DNA of 33,581 bases from an uncultured Eubacteriales bacterium (GCA_900320285.1 ONRQ01000019.1:1-33581), one strand, 5' to 3'. Positions 6,734 through 15,699 are shown, counted from the first letter of the stretch. Notes: generated from the letters alone by a model not told the origin. Numbers and translations: made by a program.

Positions 6734-9109
6734 TTATATATCTCTGGCCATTTTATACACTTCGTATCCGTCAGTGCTGACCGTTTCCTCCACTATCCTG
6801 AAGCCCTGCTCATTCCAGAATTTCAGAGCCTCTTCATTCTTCTTTGTTACGGCAAGCGACATGTAGTCGTATCCCGCTGCCTTCATCGCCGCACGCACAT
6901 CGGCAAAGATGCCCGAGCCTATGCCCCTTCCCTGCAGCTCTCCGTTTACCATGAGCCATCCGACGAATGCGTCATCACTCTCCGGATATCCGGTGATCAG
7001 ATCCATGACCGCGACAAGTACATCATCCTCGTTATAGAATCCGACAAAATGCTTGCAGATCGGGGAAACGCCTTCAGGAACTTCCGAAATGATCTCCGTC
7101 AGACTCTCTCGTGTAGGTATCCTTCCGAGGTACCTGTAATACCTCCTGTTGGACTTCGCCAGCCTGTATACAGGCGAAATGTCTGCCTCGGTTATCTTTC
7201 TGACTTTGTACTGCGTCGACAGTGTCTGTATATCCAGTCCGTCACTCTCTCCGGCCGCTTCAGCGCTGTTTCTTGCAGCCTCGCTGTCGATCGCCTGACG
7301 GAACTGCGTCTCGTAGAGCTCCTTGTATGTACCGCCAAGCGCTAGGAGCTCTTCGTGCGTACCCTGCTCAGCTATCACGCCGCCCTTCACCACGAGTATC
7401 CTGTCCGCCTTGAGTATGGTCGACAGTCTGTGCGCGATGACGATGCTGGTGCGTCCCACCATCATCTGCTCGAGAGCATCCTGTATAGAGTTCTCGGAGA
7501 TGGAATCGAGAGCCGAAGTCGCCTCATCCAGTATGAGGATCTTCGGGTCTTTCAGAATGACTCTCGCCAGAGACAGCCTCTGCTTCTCGCCTCCGGACAG
7601 CTTTAGCCCGCGGTTACCGACCTGCGTCATATATCCATCAGGCTGGTTGATTATGAATTCATGTATGTTTGCGATGCAGCACGCCTCTTCGATCTCTTCC
7701 ATCGTGGCGTCATTTTTCGCATACCTGAGGTTTTCAAGTATATTGCCGTTGAAGAGATACGACTCCTGCGTTACCACGCCGATCTGCTCCCTCAGATATG
7801 TGAGGTCGAAGTCGCGCACGTCCACACCCGCGATCTTCACGGAGCCTCCGCACACATCATAAAGTCTCGGTATGAGGTTCACCACCGTCGACTTGCCCGA
7901 ACCCGAAGGGCCTACTATCGCGTACATGCTGCCGCCCGGCACCTCGAAGTTAACATCTGTAAGAATAGGATTCTCCGGACTGTAGCTGAATGCCACGTGG
8001 TCGTATGTGATCGGTTTGTTATCGACGTCAGGTTTCTTGCCGTTCTCCGGCGACACGATCGTGTTCTCTCTGTCAAAGTAGTCGAAGATACGCGTGAACA
8101 GCGCCAGTGAGCGCGTGAAATCGACGGAGATATTCATCAGCTGCTCGATAGGTCTGTACAGCCTGTTGATGAGAGCTACCGTCGCTGTGATGACACCGAC
8201 CGTCAGAGTCGTGTCTATCTGCCTGATTATGAAGTATCCGCCCGCGAAGTATATGAGCAGCGGCCCCAGCTGCGTGAACATTCCCATGACCACGCGGAAG
8301 AGCTGGCCCGATCTCTGCTCCTTAAGGTTGAGGTCGGTGACTTCCTTGTTGACCTTTACGAAATCCTCGTACTCCTTCTGCTCGCGCGTGAATATCTTTA
8401 CGAGCATCGATCCGCTGACCGACAGGGTCTCGTCTATCTTCTGGTTGAGCTCATCGCTCTTGGCCTGGCTCTGCGTGAGGTATTTCCAGCGCGTACGGCC
8501 GGCAGTCCGCGTCGGGAGCACCAGCAGCGGAATGACAGCGATGCCCACAAGCGCAAGCGGAGGGCTCATGCTGAAAAGCGCCACCAGAGTCGTGATGACG
8601 GTCGCTACATTGCTCACGATGTTCGAAAGCGTGCCGCTGATGACCGAGCTCACACCGCTTATGTCAGTGTTCATGCGCGTGATGATGTCGCCCTGTTTCT
8701 CGGTTGTAAAGAAAGAATGCGGCATGTACTGCAGATGCTTATACATCTGATTGCGCATGTCAAATATGATGCGCTGCGAGATCCACGCGTTGATGTAGTT
8801 CTCGAGCACACCCACCAGCTGGCTCACCGTCAGAGCGGCAAAAGCCATAAGCAGGAGCTGAATGAGGAGCTCCATGTTTTTGCCCACGAGAGCCTCATCG
8901 ACGATGCGGCCGGTTATGATCGACGGGAATAGTCCGACCGTCGCCGACAGCAGTATCGCGATGAACACGAAGATGAACTGCAGCCAGTATGGCTTCAGAT
9001 AACTCATTATCCTGGCAAGCAGCGCCTTCGTCACCTTAGGCATATTCTGTTTTTCTTCCTCAGTGAGGAAGTGCATCGGGCCCATGCGGCCCGGTCCCGG
9101 TCCTGCCAT
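6734..9109 (-). CDS. ABC exporter (TMD-NBD) fused to a C-terminal GNAT domain
   Basis: The 791-residue protein has a type IV ABC exporter half-transporter: about six membrane helices in residues 30-320, Walker A GPSGSGKST near 400, signature LSGGEKQR near 503 and Walker B ILILDEATSALD near 521. A linker from about 595 leads to a complete GNAT domain from about 633, with GRGIGSGIF near 726 and NEEALKFWNEQGF near the end. The start ATG at 9109 (MAGPGPGRMG) has an AAAGGG site 6-8 nt upstream; an upstream TTG at 9136 has none. Drug, lipid or peptide export is typical of the family. The fusion suggests that the transported or a related molecule is acetylated in the cytoplasm. The reading frame is continuous through the junction, with no sign of a lost stop codon. 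A separate GNAT gene follows immediately. Confidence 0.93.
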   Translation of the reverse strand: MAGPGPGRMGPMHFLTEEEKQNMPKVTKALLARIMSYLKPYWLQFIFVFIAILLSATVGLFPSIITGRIVDEALVGKNMELLIQLLLMAFAALTVSQLVGVLENYINAWISQRIIFDMRNQMYKHLQYMPHSFFTTEKQGDIITRMNTDISGVSSVISGTLSNIVSNVATVITTLVALFSMSPPLALVGIAVIPLLVLPTRTAGRTRWKYLTQSQAKSDELNQKIDETLSVSGSMLVKIFTREQKEYEDFVKVNKEVTDLNLKEQRSGQLFRVVMGMFTQLGPLLIYFAGGYFIIRQIDTTLTVGVITATVALINRLYRPIEQLMNISVDFTRSLALFTRIFDYFDRENTIVSPENGKKPDVDNKPITYDHVAFSYSPENPILTDVNFEVPGGSMYAIVGPSGSGKSTVVNLIPRLYDVCGGSVKIAGVDVRDFDLTYLREQIGVVTQESYLFNGNILENLRYAKNDATMEEIEEACCIANIHEFIINQPDGYMTQVGNRGLKLSGGEKQRLSLARVILKDPKILILDEATSALDSISENSIQDALEQMMVGRTSIVIAHRLSTILKADRILVVKGGVIAEQGTHEELLALGGTYKELYETQFRQAIDSEAARNSAEAAGESDGLDIQTLSTQYKVRKITEADISPVYRLAKSNRRYYRYLGRIPTRESLTEIISEVPEGVSPICKHFVGFYNEDDVLVAVMDLITGYPESDDAFVGWLMVNGELQGRGIGSGIFADVRAAMKAAGYDYMSLAVTKKNEEALKFWNEQGFRIVEETVSTDGYEVYKMARDI

Positions 9110-9176
9110 TTTTATACCCTTTTCTACAGGAGACAAAGCGACTGCCCCTGTCTCCCAAGCGATTTCATTATCAGTA

Positions 9177-9205
9177 ATTGTATCATTTTAGGTTCATACT
9201 ATAAA
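9177..9205 (-). promoter_or_regulatory. Candidate promoter of the ABC-GNAT gene
   Basis: On the minus strand, TTTATA (9200-9205) and TACAAT (9177-9182) are separated by 17 nt, and the -10 box is preceded by TGA as in extended -10 promoters. The start codon is about 68 nt further on. It overlaps the edge of the preceding gene's terminator. Confidence 0.45.
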
Positions 9206-9235
9206 AGCGCCCTGCCTCTGAAAAGTCAGGGCGCT
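9201..9235 (-). terminator. Rho-independent terminator after the metallophosphoesterase gene
   Basis: AGCGCCCTG at 9206-9214 pairs perfectly with CAGGGCGCT at 9227-9235 around a 12-nt loop. On the minus strand the stem is followed by TTTTATAG. It marks the end of the closely spaced gene series that begins at 15509. Confidence 0.85.
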
Positions 9236-9249
9236 CAGTATTTTGTGTA

Positions 9250-10602
9250 TTACGGCATCAGCACTCCGTTCGGCTTGCTTCCTTCATATAAAAGATGATC
9301 CGTATAAACATCCACGAATTCATTTGTCGGCACGCCGTAGTCCTTATATGCGTTCTTATATTCTGTCTTGCGCTTGCCGTCGGCTCCGATCGTTATGATC
9401 GTAGCGCCTCTCTGCGCACCGGAATAATTGATGTCTGTATACGCAAGATTGTCGATCGAATAACCATAGCACAGATCGACACCCTTGTAGTTGACCATGG
9501 CGTTGTTTACATGGTCGTGGCCGCAATAGCAGGCCTCGAGCGCGTCGATGCCTGTAGGTCCCATAGCCTCGAAGAACTTGTCTATGTCAGCGAGAGGCAC
9601 ATCCTTTGTGATACCTCCATGCCAGATACGGCTGTGAGTGGTTTCATCCACCAGCTCATCCCAGACGCCCGAGATGTACTTGGTATTCTTTGTATCCTTC
9701 CATCCGTTCGCCTCAAGTTCCTCATACGCAATCCTGAACTCGCTCGTCGGGATATGGAAGAACGCGACTGTCTTAGGACAGCCCAGATCCTCCAGCGAAT
9801 CCGCTGCCCAGTTGACGGTAGAATCCCTTATAATGTCGTAATTCCAGTCAAGCACAGCCTGTATTGAATTATCTACATATGCATTACTGTCAACGAGCAG
9901 AAGGGCCTTCTTTATCTTTCCGTCTGTACCCTTTACGAGCATGATCTGGTTTGTGACGGAAGGGAGTCCCGCATCGTCCGTGTAATTCTGGTCGAAGATA
10001 CAGTACTCAAATCTGTCATTCATATACAGCTTGCCAAGATCCTGCCTGTTGGTATATCCGAACACCTCTGTGTCGTGGTTGCCGAATACCGTTGAGAAAT
10101 ATACCCCCTCATGGTTGAAGATGGTGATCACATCTTTAGCCGCCATGTAATTGTTGAGCGTTCCTCCGCCGTTGTAGACAGGTCCCGGCACAGCGAAAGT
10201 GTTGTCTCCGTCAAGAATTACAAGATCAGGCTTCTCCTTCTGAAGCATGGTGATTATCTCATAGACTGTCTTGCGGTCCTTTTCACGGCTCCAGAAACCA
10301 CCTCCCAGATGGATATCGGTGAGCATCATTATCTTAAGGTCTCTGTCTGTCGTGAACGTATAGTATCCCGTCTCAGGATCTATCTCAGGCACAACTCTGT
10401 CCACACCGCTGTAATCGACAGGCTCGAAGCTGCTGATATAATGCCTGAGGTGGAGCGATACTCCGTAGTTCACAAGCATGGCAGAACCGGCGAGGACTAC
10501 CGCCACGATAATGATCCATAGAGGGATCTTCCACCATAGTCCGCGCTTCTTCTTTTTTGCTTCAGGAGCCATATGCTTTTCGGCTCTTTTCTCTCTGCTC
10601 AT
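9250..10602 (-). CDS. Membrane-anchored metallophosphoesterase (calcineurin-like)
   Basis: The 450-residue protein has a Lys/Arg-rich N-terminus, one hydrophobic segment at about residues 22-45 (WKIPLWIIIVAVVLAGSAML), then a catalytic domain that is probably extracellular. The dimetal motifs appear in order: DIH near 94, GDN near 134, GNHD near 173, FFHIP near 282 and YCGHDH near 358. The family hydrolyses phosphomonoesters or phosphodiesters with two metal ions; the substrate is unknown. I chose ATG 10602 (MSREKRAEK) because AAAGGG lies just before it; a GTG at 10617 overlaps that site. It is the last gene before the terminator at 9201-9235. A GDPD phosphodiesterase lies in the same series, so cell-surface phosphodiester or teichoic acid turnover is a possible shared theme, but this is inference. 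Confidence 0.9.
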   Translation of the reverse strand: MSREKRAEKHMAPEAKKKKRGLWWKIPLWIIIVAVVLAGSAMLVNYGVSLHLRHYISSFEPVDYSGVDRVVPEIDPETGYYTFTTDRDLKIMMLTDIHLGGGFWSREKDRKTVYEIITMLQKEKPDLVILDGDNTFAVPGPVYNGGGTLNNYMAAKDVITIFNHEGVYFSTVFGNHDTEVFGYTNRQDLGKLYMNDRFEYCIFDQNYTDDAGLPSVTNQIMLVKGTDGKIKKALLLVDSNAYVDNSIQAVLDWNYDIIRDSTVNWAADSLEDLGCPKTVAFFHIPTSEFRIAYEELEANGWKDTKNTKYISGVWDELVDETTHSRIWHGGITKDVPLADIDKFFEAMGPTGIDALEACYCGHDHVNNAMVNYKGVDLCYGYSIDNLAYTDINYSGAQRGATIITIGADGKRKTEYKNAYKDYGVPTNEFVDVYTDHLLYEGSKPNGVLMP

Positions 10603-10656
10603 CTTTTTCCCTTTCACTGAAAGCGTCTGAAAGTACTGCTTTTTACAAATCTCACG

Positions 10657-11514
10657 TTACAGATCTACCGGTACCGGCTTGCTGATAGGCTCGTTCATCA
10701 CCTCAGGATGCTCGAGCATGTACTTGGCGATACGAAGCGACTTCGCGTAATAGAATCCGTCTGCGAGTCTTTCGTCAATTGTGAATGTGCAGTTTATCAC
10801 ATCCCTAGGCTGCCATGTGCCGTCTTCCATAAGCTTCTGCTCTTTGTGGAGCACTCCTATGGTGATCATCACCGAGCATGTTCCGTAGTTGCTGAGGTGG
10901 TGATAGCAGGAGTCAGATCTGATCGATCCGAGGTTCGAAAGAAGTACGGACGAGTAGTTCGGATCTCCGGCTGTGAGCGCCTTAGGCATGACGCCGTGAT
11001 ATTCAAGTCTTCTGAGTGTACCGAAGAACACCTCGAGGAAAGGTCTAGGCAGATTTCCGAAGAAATCCATAAGCTTGTCGAGGTCGTTGGTCTTTTCCTT
11101 ACGCACCTTGGTAACATCACCGATGATGAGCTTTGAGATCGAATCGAAGTTCATGTCAGGATCGACCTTGAGGAACATCAGCGTCTCTTCCGCTTCGTCC
11201 TCAAACTTCTGCTTTACAACGAAAGACAGAGTAATGTCAGGTCTTTCATAATAGGTCCTGCCCGAGATGAAGTAGTTCAGCTTTGGTCTGTGGTATACAG
11301 TCCTTGCTACGGCCGTGCATATCGCGTGGAAGATCTTGAGGTTTGTACCCTCCTTCTCGTTGCGCTCAGCCATATACTTCACCAGGTCAGTTACATCGAA
11401 CTGCTCGGTCATGGAAACTTCCGCCTCTGTCCTCTTCGGCATGATGTAAGGCAGTATATTATGATAACCATCCGGCCATCTGACTCTCTTTCCGTCTCTT
11501 CTCTTATTTCTCAT
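10657..11514 (-). CDS. Stand-alone 2-oxoacid dehydrogenase acyltransferase-like protein (CAT superfamily)
   Basis: The 285-residue protein resembles the catalytic domain of E2 subunits (chloramphenicol acetyltransferase fold), including DVTDLVKYM-like and NYSSVLLSNLGSI segments and a C-terminal TFTIDERLADGFYYAKSL. It has no lipoyl or E1/E3-binding domain and no dehydrogenase genes nearby. In true E2 enzymes the last motif reads DHRxxDG with a catalytic His. Here Glu stands at that position (DERLADG), so acyl transfer by the usual mechanism is doubtful. The start at 11514 has a GAGAGGA site. It lies 60 nt after the membrane protein gene and 54 nt before the metallophosphoesterase gene. Function is unknown; a binding, regulatory or altered transferase role is possible. 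Confidence 0.82.
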   Translation of the reverse strand: MRNKRRDGKRVRWPDGYHNILPYIMPKRTEAEVSMTEQFDVTDLVKYMAERNEKEGTNLKIFHAICTAVARTVYHRPKLNYFISGRTYYERPDITLSFVVKQKFEDEAEETLMFLKVDPDMNFDSISKLIIGDVTKVRKEKTNDLDKLMDFFGNLPRPFLEVFFGTLRRLEYHGVMPKALTAGDPNYSSVLLSNLGSIRSDSCYHHLSNYGTCSVMITIGVLHKEQKLMEDGTWQPRDVINCTFTIDERLADGFYYAKSLRIAKYMLEHPEVMNEPISKPVPVDL

Positions 11515-11573
11515 ATCGATTCCTCTCTGATTTTATTATTTGCAACCGGCCGCTGACCGACAGCTTATTAACG

Positions 11574-12353
11574 TTATTTGAGTTCAAGCTTTCTCAGTTT
11601 CTTCTCGCTGTATTCCTCTATCTGTTTCCAGAGCTTATGCAGCTGCTTTTTATGCACGCAGAGCTTTTCAGTGCAGTTGCTGCACTTGAGGTATGCGTTG
11701 GTGTGCTCGGAAAACCTCTCAGGATGCAGATAGAACGTGATCTCCCATCTTATGAGCAGGGCGATCGACAGCACCAGAAGGCTCCACGTGTATGTCTTGC
11801 TGACGAAGAACAGCGGTGTGAACATCATCGCGAAGTCCCAGTTGTAGATACGGCACGCGCTGCAGCATTTGTTCTTCAGGAACCATGACTGGAACGGGCA
11901 GAAGAACATGATGCATATCATGTCGCACACCGAATACGCTCCGCATAGCAGTATCATGATGCCGTCATCGAGTATGCCCATCATATGCAGCATCCCGAAT
12001 ATACCGTTGAACACGATCCAGATGAGTACCACCAGCATCGTGGCATTGTTATCGTGCACTATTACATCCGTTTCGCCTGTCTTTACGTAGTTGCGCGCGA
12101 ACTGCTTCTGGCAGCCCGGACTTTCGATCTTTGCCGGGAAGAAGCGGAATATCATCTCGATGACATAGACCACCCATACAAAGATGATGATACCGGGCAT
12201 CTTTTCAAGACCGATCACGAACGGCTGATGGTAAATGAACCTGTACCTGATATATGAATATACCAGGAGCAGGAACAATATTGATCTGTATATAAGGCGG
12301 GTCCAGTGCCACACCCCGACAGGTGTAAGTTTTACCCTTTTTTTAGTCCCCAT
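11574..12353 (-). CDS. Uncharacterised Cys-rich multi-pass membrane protein
   Basis: I do not recognise this family with confidence. The 259-residue product has about five to six hydrophobic segments, a basic N-terminus (MGTKKRVKLTP) and two cysteine clusters: CCSACRIYNWDFAMM in the middle and CSNCTEKLC near the C-terminus. The latter looks like a small metal-binding knuckle. The tail is Lys/Glu-rich and probably helical. ATG 12353 has an AAGGAAG ribosome binding site; an in-frame TTG at 12392 has none. It is on the same strand and closely spaced with the genes on both sides, so it is probably part of the same operon. Confidence 0.8.
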   Translation of the reverse strand: MGTKKRVKLTPVGVWHWTRLIYRSILFLLLVYSYIRYRFIYHQPFVIGLEKMPGIIIFVWVVYVIEMIFRFFPAKIESPGCQKQFARNYVKTGETDVIVHDNNATMLVVLIWIVFNGIFGMLHMMGILDDGIMILLCGAYSVCDMICIMFFCPFQSWFLKNKCCSACRIYNWDFAMMFTPLFFVSKTYTWSLLVLSIALLIRWEITFYLHPERFSEHTNAYLKCSNCTEKLCVHKKQLHKLWKQIEEYSEKKLRKLELK

Positions 12354-12419
12354 TTGTAAATTCTTCCTTTTATTCAAGGTTTCGGACTTCAATTAAAACA
12401 CCTACAGTTGATGCCGGAA

Positions 12420-12608
12420 CTATTCACTTTTTTCACTTTCCGGCACGTCTTCGAATTTCGGCTTATATTCCTCGAGCTTCTTCTCGCCCGCCATAACAGC
12501 ACCGATTATAAGAGCCCATGTCGCAACACCTGCAGCCGCTCCGATGCCCTGAGCCATCTTGCGGCGTCTGTTCCTCTTCATGATTTTTTTCATTTTCTTT
12601 TCAGTCAT
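12420..12608 (-). CDS. Small single-pass membrane protein, 62 aa
   Basis: The product starts with a very basic stretch (MTEKKMKKIMKRNRRRK), has one hydrophobic segment (GAAAGVATWALIIGAVMAG) and an acidic tail. AAGGAGG lies 6 nt before ATG 12608 and is embedded in the last codons of the GDPD gene, whose stop is one base before this start; translation is therefore probably coupled. It could be an accessory subunit for a neighbouring membrane protein. No known family is recognised. Confidence 0.75.
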   Translation of the reverse strand: MTEKKMKKIMKRNRRRKMAQGIGAAAGVATWALIIGAVMAGEKKLEEYKPKFEDVPESEKSE

Positions 12609-12609
12609 G

Positions 12610-13398
12610 TCAGTCCTCCTTATCACCCTTGCTGAGCAGCTCCTTAAGCTCCTCCGGAGTTATCCGTTCAAAAATTGGGATACTCCCCTCCCTGAGTGCC
12701 GTCCTGTATGCCTCGGCAGATCTTATGGTCCACGACATTTCGTCGTAACCCTTTCTGCGTATGATTGACCTCAGAACGGGATTCTTTCTGTCTGCAAATT
12801 TATATGCTATGAAATCCGGCTTCGTAAACCTGTTCAGCATCAGATTGGTCAGCATCACCACCTGATAGAACGGAAGCCCTTCTTTGCTCTTGAAGAAGTT
12901 CTGCGCGAGCTGTCCCCTGATGACCTCAGGCCTCAGCTTCCGGTATTCGAGAAGCACACGCGGGTCGAAGCTTTCAATGACATACTCGCCCTTGTAACTG
13001 TCAAGTCTCTCAGCGACGGCCTTTGCGAGTTCCTTGTGATTCCGCTTCACACATTTAAGTTCTATAAGGAGCGGAAGCCCTGTGTCCTCGAAAAGCTCCA
13101 GCACCTCGTCGAAAGTCGGGATCATCTCGTCAGTTCCCTCAAGCCTGAGCTTTCTGAGGTTGGTGATGTCGTAAGCTTCGATGCTGCCTTTGACTCCCGT
13201 CTGGCGCTCAAGGTCGTCATCGTGGAATATCACCAGCGATCCGTCAGCTATCAGATGTACGTCGAACTCCACCGGCAGACCGTATTCCACTGCGCGGCGG
13301 AATGCTGCCATCGAGTTCTCAGGTATCTGAGGTTTATCATGATAGCCCCTGTGCGCATAGTACGCCGCTAGCTTAAAAGGTCGTTTTGAGTGTTTCAT
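12610..13398 (-). CDS. Glycerophosphodiester phosphodiesterase (GDPD family)
   Basis: The 262-residue enzyme should hydrolyse glycerophosphodiesters to glycerol 3-phosphate and an alcohol, or a related phosphodiester. Family motifs are present: AHRGYHDKPQIPENSMAAF at the N-terminus, GLPVEFDVHL with the metal-binding acidic residues, VIFHDDDLERQTG with the catalytic His, and PLLIELK. There is no signal peptide, so it is likely cytoplasmic. The start is uncertain: ATG 13398 has AGGA 13 nt upstream, while an in-frame GTG at 13419 overlaps the stop of the MFS gene and lacks a clear site. The tight overlap suggests that it acts on material imported by that transporter, which is inference. Confidence 0.92.
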   Translation of the reverse strand: MKHSKRPFKLAAYYAHRGYHDKPQIPENSMAAFRRAVEYGLPVEFDVHLIADGSLVIFHDDDLERQTGVKGSIEAYDITNLRKLRLEGTDEMIPTFDEVLELFEDTGLPLLIELKCVKRNHKELAKAVAERLDSYKGEYVIESFDPRVLLEYRKLRPEVIRGQLAQNFFKSKEGLPFYQVVMLTNLMLNRFTKPDFIAYKFADRKNPVLRSIIRRKGYDEMSWTIRSAEAYRTALREGSIPIFERITPEELKELLSKGDKED

Positions 13399-13418
13399 AT
13401 TTTTCAAAGGTTCCTGCA

Positions 13419-14762
13419 CTACTCATTAAGGTCTTCCATGTCCTCGTATGCTTCGAGGCCGTGTTTCACCTCCGGCGCCGCGTCACCGTGCTTCACTTGT
13501 GTCATTGTCACGAAGCTGAATATCACAAAGAGCGCCGCATACGGGAACAGCACTTTGTAGCTGATGCTCCTCATCAGGAATCCCGCGAGTATAGGCGTGA
13601 CCACCTGCGCCGCCATGGACGCGGTGTAATAGTAGCCGGTAAATTTGCCGATGTCCGAGCCCTTGCACATCTCTACCACCATAGGCAGCGAGTTGACGTT
13701 GATGGCTGCCCAGGCAAATCCCACAAGAGCGAATACAACGAACATTATCGCATTGATGCTGCTGAATGCCGTGGTCAGGAAGTAGCCCGCAGCGAAACAT
13801 GAAGCCAGCATAACGATACCTATCATGATCGTTTTTTTGCGGCCTACCTTATGAGCCAGACTTCCGATAGGGATATACGAGATGATGGCTCCGCCTGTAG
13901 CTATGAGCAGGCAGGTGGAGGCTCCGCCGAGTCCCTGTCCCATCACCTTATCGACGTATGTGGTGAACCAGGTCGTGATTCCGTTGTAGCCGATGAACCA
14001 GAGTGCGATCGACGCTAGCAGGAATCCGAGGCTTCTCTTTACTTTTGCAGGAAGCACCTCATTGCCGCTTCCGTCGTCTTCGGCAAGGTTCCATTCAGGA
14101 TGCTCCGCCTCGAGAGCCTGGTTCTCAGCGACCAGCTTCGGCTCGTTTATGGTGAGCTTCATCACTATGATAGAGACCGCCATGATCAGCGCCACTACGA
14201 TGAACAGCGGCTGGTAATTAACGTGATCCAGTCCCAGTACTTTGGAGTTAGGATACATCACTGCGGCAATAGCCAGATAGATGATGCCTCCGACTGCTCC
14301 CATCAGATTGATGATGGCATTTGCGCGCGAACGGAGCGGCTTAGGTGTTACATCAGGCATCAGCGCTACAGCCGGCGACCTGTATGTGCCCATCGAAATG
14401 AGAAGCAGCCCCAGTATGACTATGAAAGCGACCATCTTGCCTGTGCTCGCCGCCGCATAGTACGAATTGTCGAGCAGCGGCAGTATATTGAGCAAAATTA
14501 CCGCGGCGAGCGTTCCTCCGAGTATGTACGGCGTCCTCTTTCCCAGTCTGGTGTTTGTCCTGTCAGAAAGCGTACCGAAGAACGGCAGCAGGAACAGCGC
14601 CAGAATATTGTCGGCTGCCATTATGGCTCCCGAGAATGTCTCATTTAGATGGAATGTCTTTGTGAGTATCAGCGGAACAACGTTGTCGTACATCTGCCAG
14701 AACGCGCATATCGACAGGAAAGCCAGCCCCACGAGCACGGTCCGCTTGTTGTTGAGTTTCAT
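13419..14762 (-). CDS. MFS transporter, SLC45/GPH-like
   Basis: A 447-residue protein with about 12 membrane helices. The loop between helices 2 and 3 reads GTLSDRTNTRLGKRTPYI, like the D-R-x-G-R-R signature of SLC45-type and glycoside-pentoside-hexuronide carriers. A second repeat has GSLAHKVGRKKTIM. A hydrophilic central loop with acidic residues separates the two halves. Sugar or polyol uptake is the best guess. The start at 14762 has a GGGAG site 8-9 nt upstream. Its stop overlaps the region of the GDPD start by one base, so co-expression is very likely. Confidence 0.88.
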   Translation of the reverse strand: MKLNNKRTVLVGLAFLSICAFWQMYDNVVPLILTKTFHLNETFSGAIMAADNILALFLLPFFGTLSDRTNTRLGKRTPYILGGTLAAVILLNILPLLDNSYYAAASTGKMVAFIVILGLLLISMGTYRSPAVALMPDVTPKPLRSRANAIINLMGAVGGIIYLAIAAVMYPNSKVLGLDHVNYQPLFIVVALIMAVSIIVMKLTINEPKLVAENQALEAEHPEWNLAEDDGSGNEVLPAKVKRSLGFLLASIALWFIGYNGITTWFTTYVDKVMGQGLGGASTCLLIATGGAIISYIPIGSLAHKVGRKKTIMIGIVMLASCFAAGYFLTTAFSSINAIMFVVFALVGFAWAAINVNSLPMVVEMCKGSDIGKFTGYYYTASMAAQVVTPILAGFLMRSISYKVLFPYAALFVIFSFVTMTQVKHGDAAPEVKHGLEAYEDMEDLNE

Positions 14763-14873
14763 TTACAAAACTCCCTCTCTTTTCCTAATACTGCAGCTGA
14801 TATAGGCAAGCTGAGTGTAAAACCCTAGTATAAACCCCTTATCTGCTCAGCTATATTTGCTTATTACGTTTTG

Positions 14874-15509
14874 CTAGTCCAGAAACCCCAGCTTTTCTAA
14901 TACGGCCGGCAGCTCATCAAAACTCTTAAGCGTGGCTACGGCATCATTGATCTCACCAAAGCCGTACGAAGCGTAAATGCAGTCTACGCCGGCCTTATGA
15001 GCCGCATCTGAATCCTTCTGTATATCGCCTACATAAATGCCTTTGGAAGCGCCATTACGCTCCATAACAAGCTTTATGTTGTCTGCTTTTAGAAGCATTG
15101 TGCGTCCCCATTCCTCGTAATCCACGAAGTACTTCCACATGTCCATCGAGTCGAGGAAAGCCTTGATATATCCCTCCTGGCAGTTACTTACAACAGCCAT
15201 CTGAACGCCCATATCCTTCAGTTTTGCCAGAGTCTCCTCTACGCCTTCGAAAAGTCTGCCACCATGCTCGGTGATATATCCGTTCTCGAACACCTCGCAT
15301 TTATGCGAAAGCTCATAGCGCTCTTTTTCAGGCAGAAAACCGAAGTGTCTGTCCGCTATCTCAGTCATCGTCAGTCCCATATACTTCATGATATCTGCAG
15401 CAGTAAGCGTATGTTCTTTTCCCACTTCCTGCTCAATTACAACATTCCATGATTCTGCTACCTGAACCGAAGAATCCCACAGTGTACCGTCCAAATCAAA
15501 TATAACCAT
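14874..15509 (-). CDS. HAD family hydrolase, phosphoglycolate phosphatase-like
   Basis: A 211-residue Cof/Gph-type phosphatase with all four HAD motifs: DLDGT (nucleophile Asp) at the start, VVSN (Ser) near residue 110, a motif III Lys near KADNIK, and VGDIQKDSDAAHKAG (metal-binding Asp residues). The cap domain lies between motifs I and II. Typical substrates are 2-phosphoglycolate or pyrophosphate; none is proven here. ATG 15509 is preceded by AGGGGG; an upstream ORF extension to 15545 lacks support. It is first in the minus-strand series that runs to the terminator at 9201. The 111-bp gap to the MFS gene contains an AGCTGAG/CTCAGCT inverted repeat. Confidence 0.9.
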   Translation of the reverse strand: MVIFDLDGTLWDSSVQVAESWNVVIEQEVGKEHTLTAADIMKYMGLTMTEIADRHFGFLPEKERYELSHKCEVFENGYITEHGGRLFEGVEETLAKLKDMGVQMAVVSNCQEGYIKAFLDSMDMWKYFVDYEEWGRTMLLKADNIKLVMERNGASKGIYVGDIQKDSDAAHKAGVDCIYASYGFGEINDAVATLKSFDELPAVLEKLGFLD

Positions 15510-15662
15510 TATGCCCCCTACTATGTTTAAAAGTTTTAGCTTCAAAATTATGTTGCTGCCGCTTTAATAGATCTATAGGTTTATAAGTATACAGATACTA
15601 AACTACCGCGGCTATGTTATGAATCTACAGGTCTATAAATCAATAAATACCTGGCTGCATGG

Positions 15663-15692
15663 ATTGTAACTATATAGCTCTCATAACGACAA
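15663..15692 (-). promoter_or_regulatory. Candidate promoter upstream of the HAD gene
   Basis: On the minus strand TTGTCG (15687-15692) and TACAAT (15663-15668) are 18 nt apart, about 155 nt before the HAD start codon. The fit to the sigma-A consensus is moderate. Direct repeats resembling ATCTAYAGGTYTATAA occur nearby at about 15570 and 15622. Confidence 0.4.
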
Positions 15693-15699
15693 TCCTATA

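Noticed and set aside
9110-9136. TTG start at 9136 for the ABC-GNAT gene
   Set aside because: No ribosome binding site precedes it, whereas ATG 9109 has a well-placed AAAGGG.
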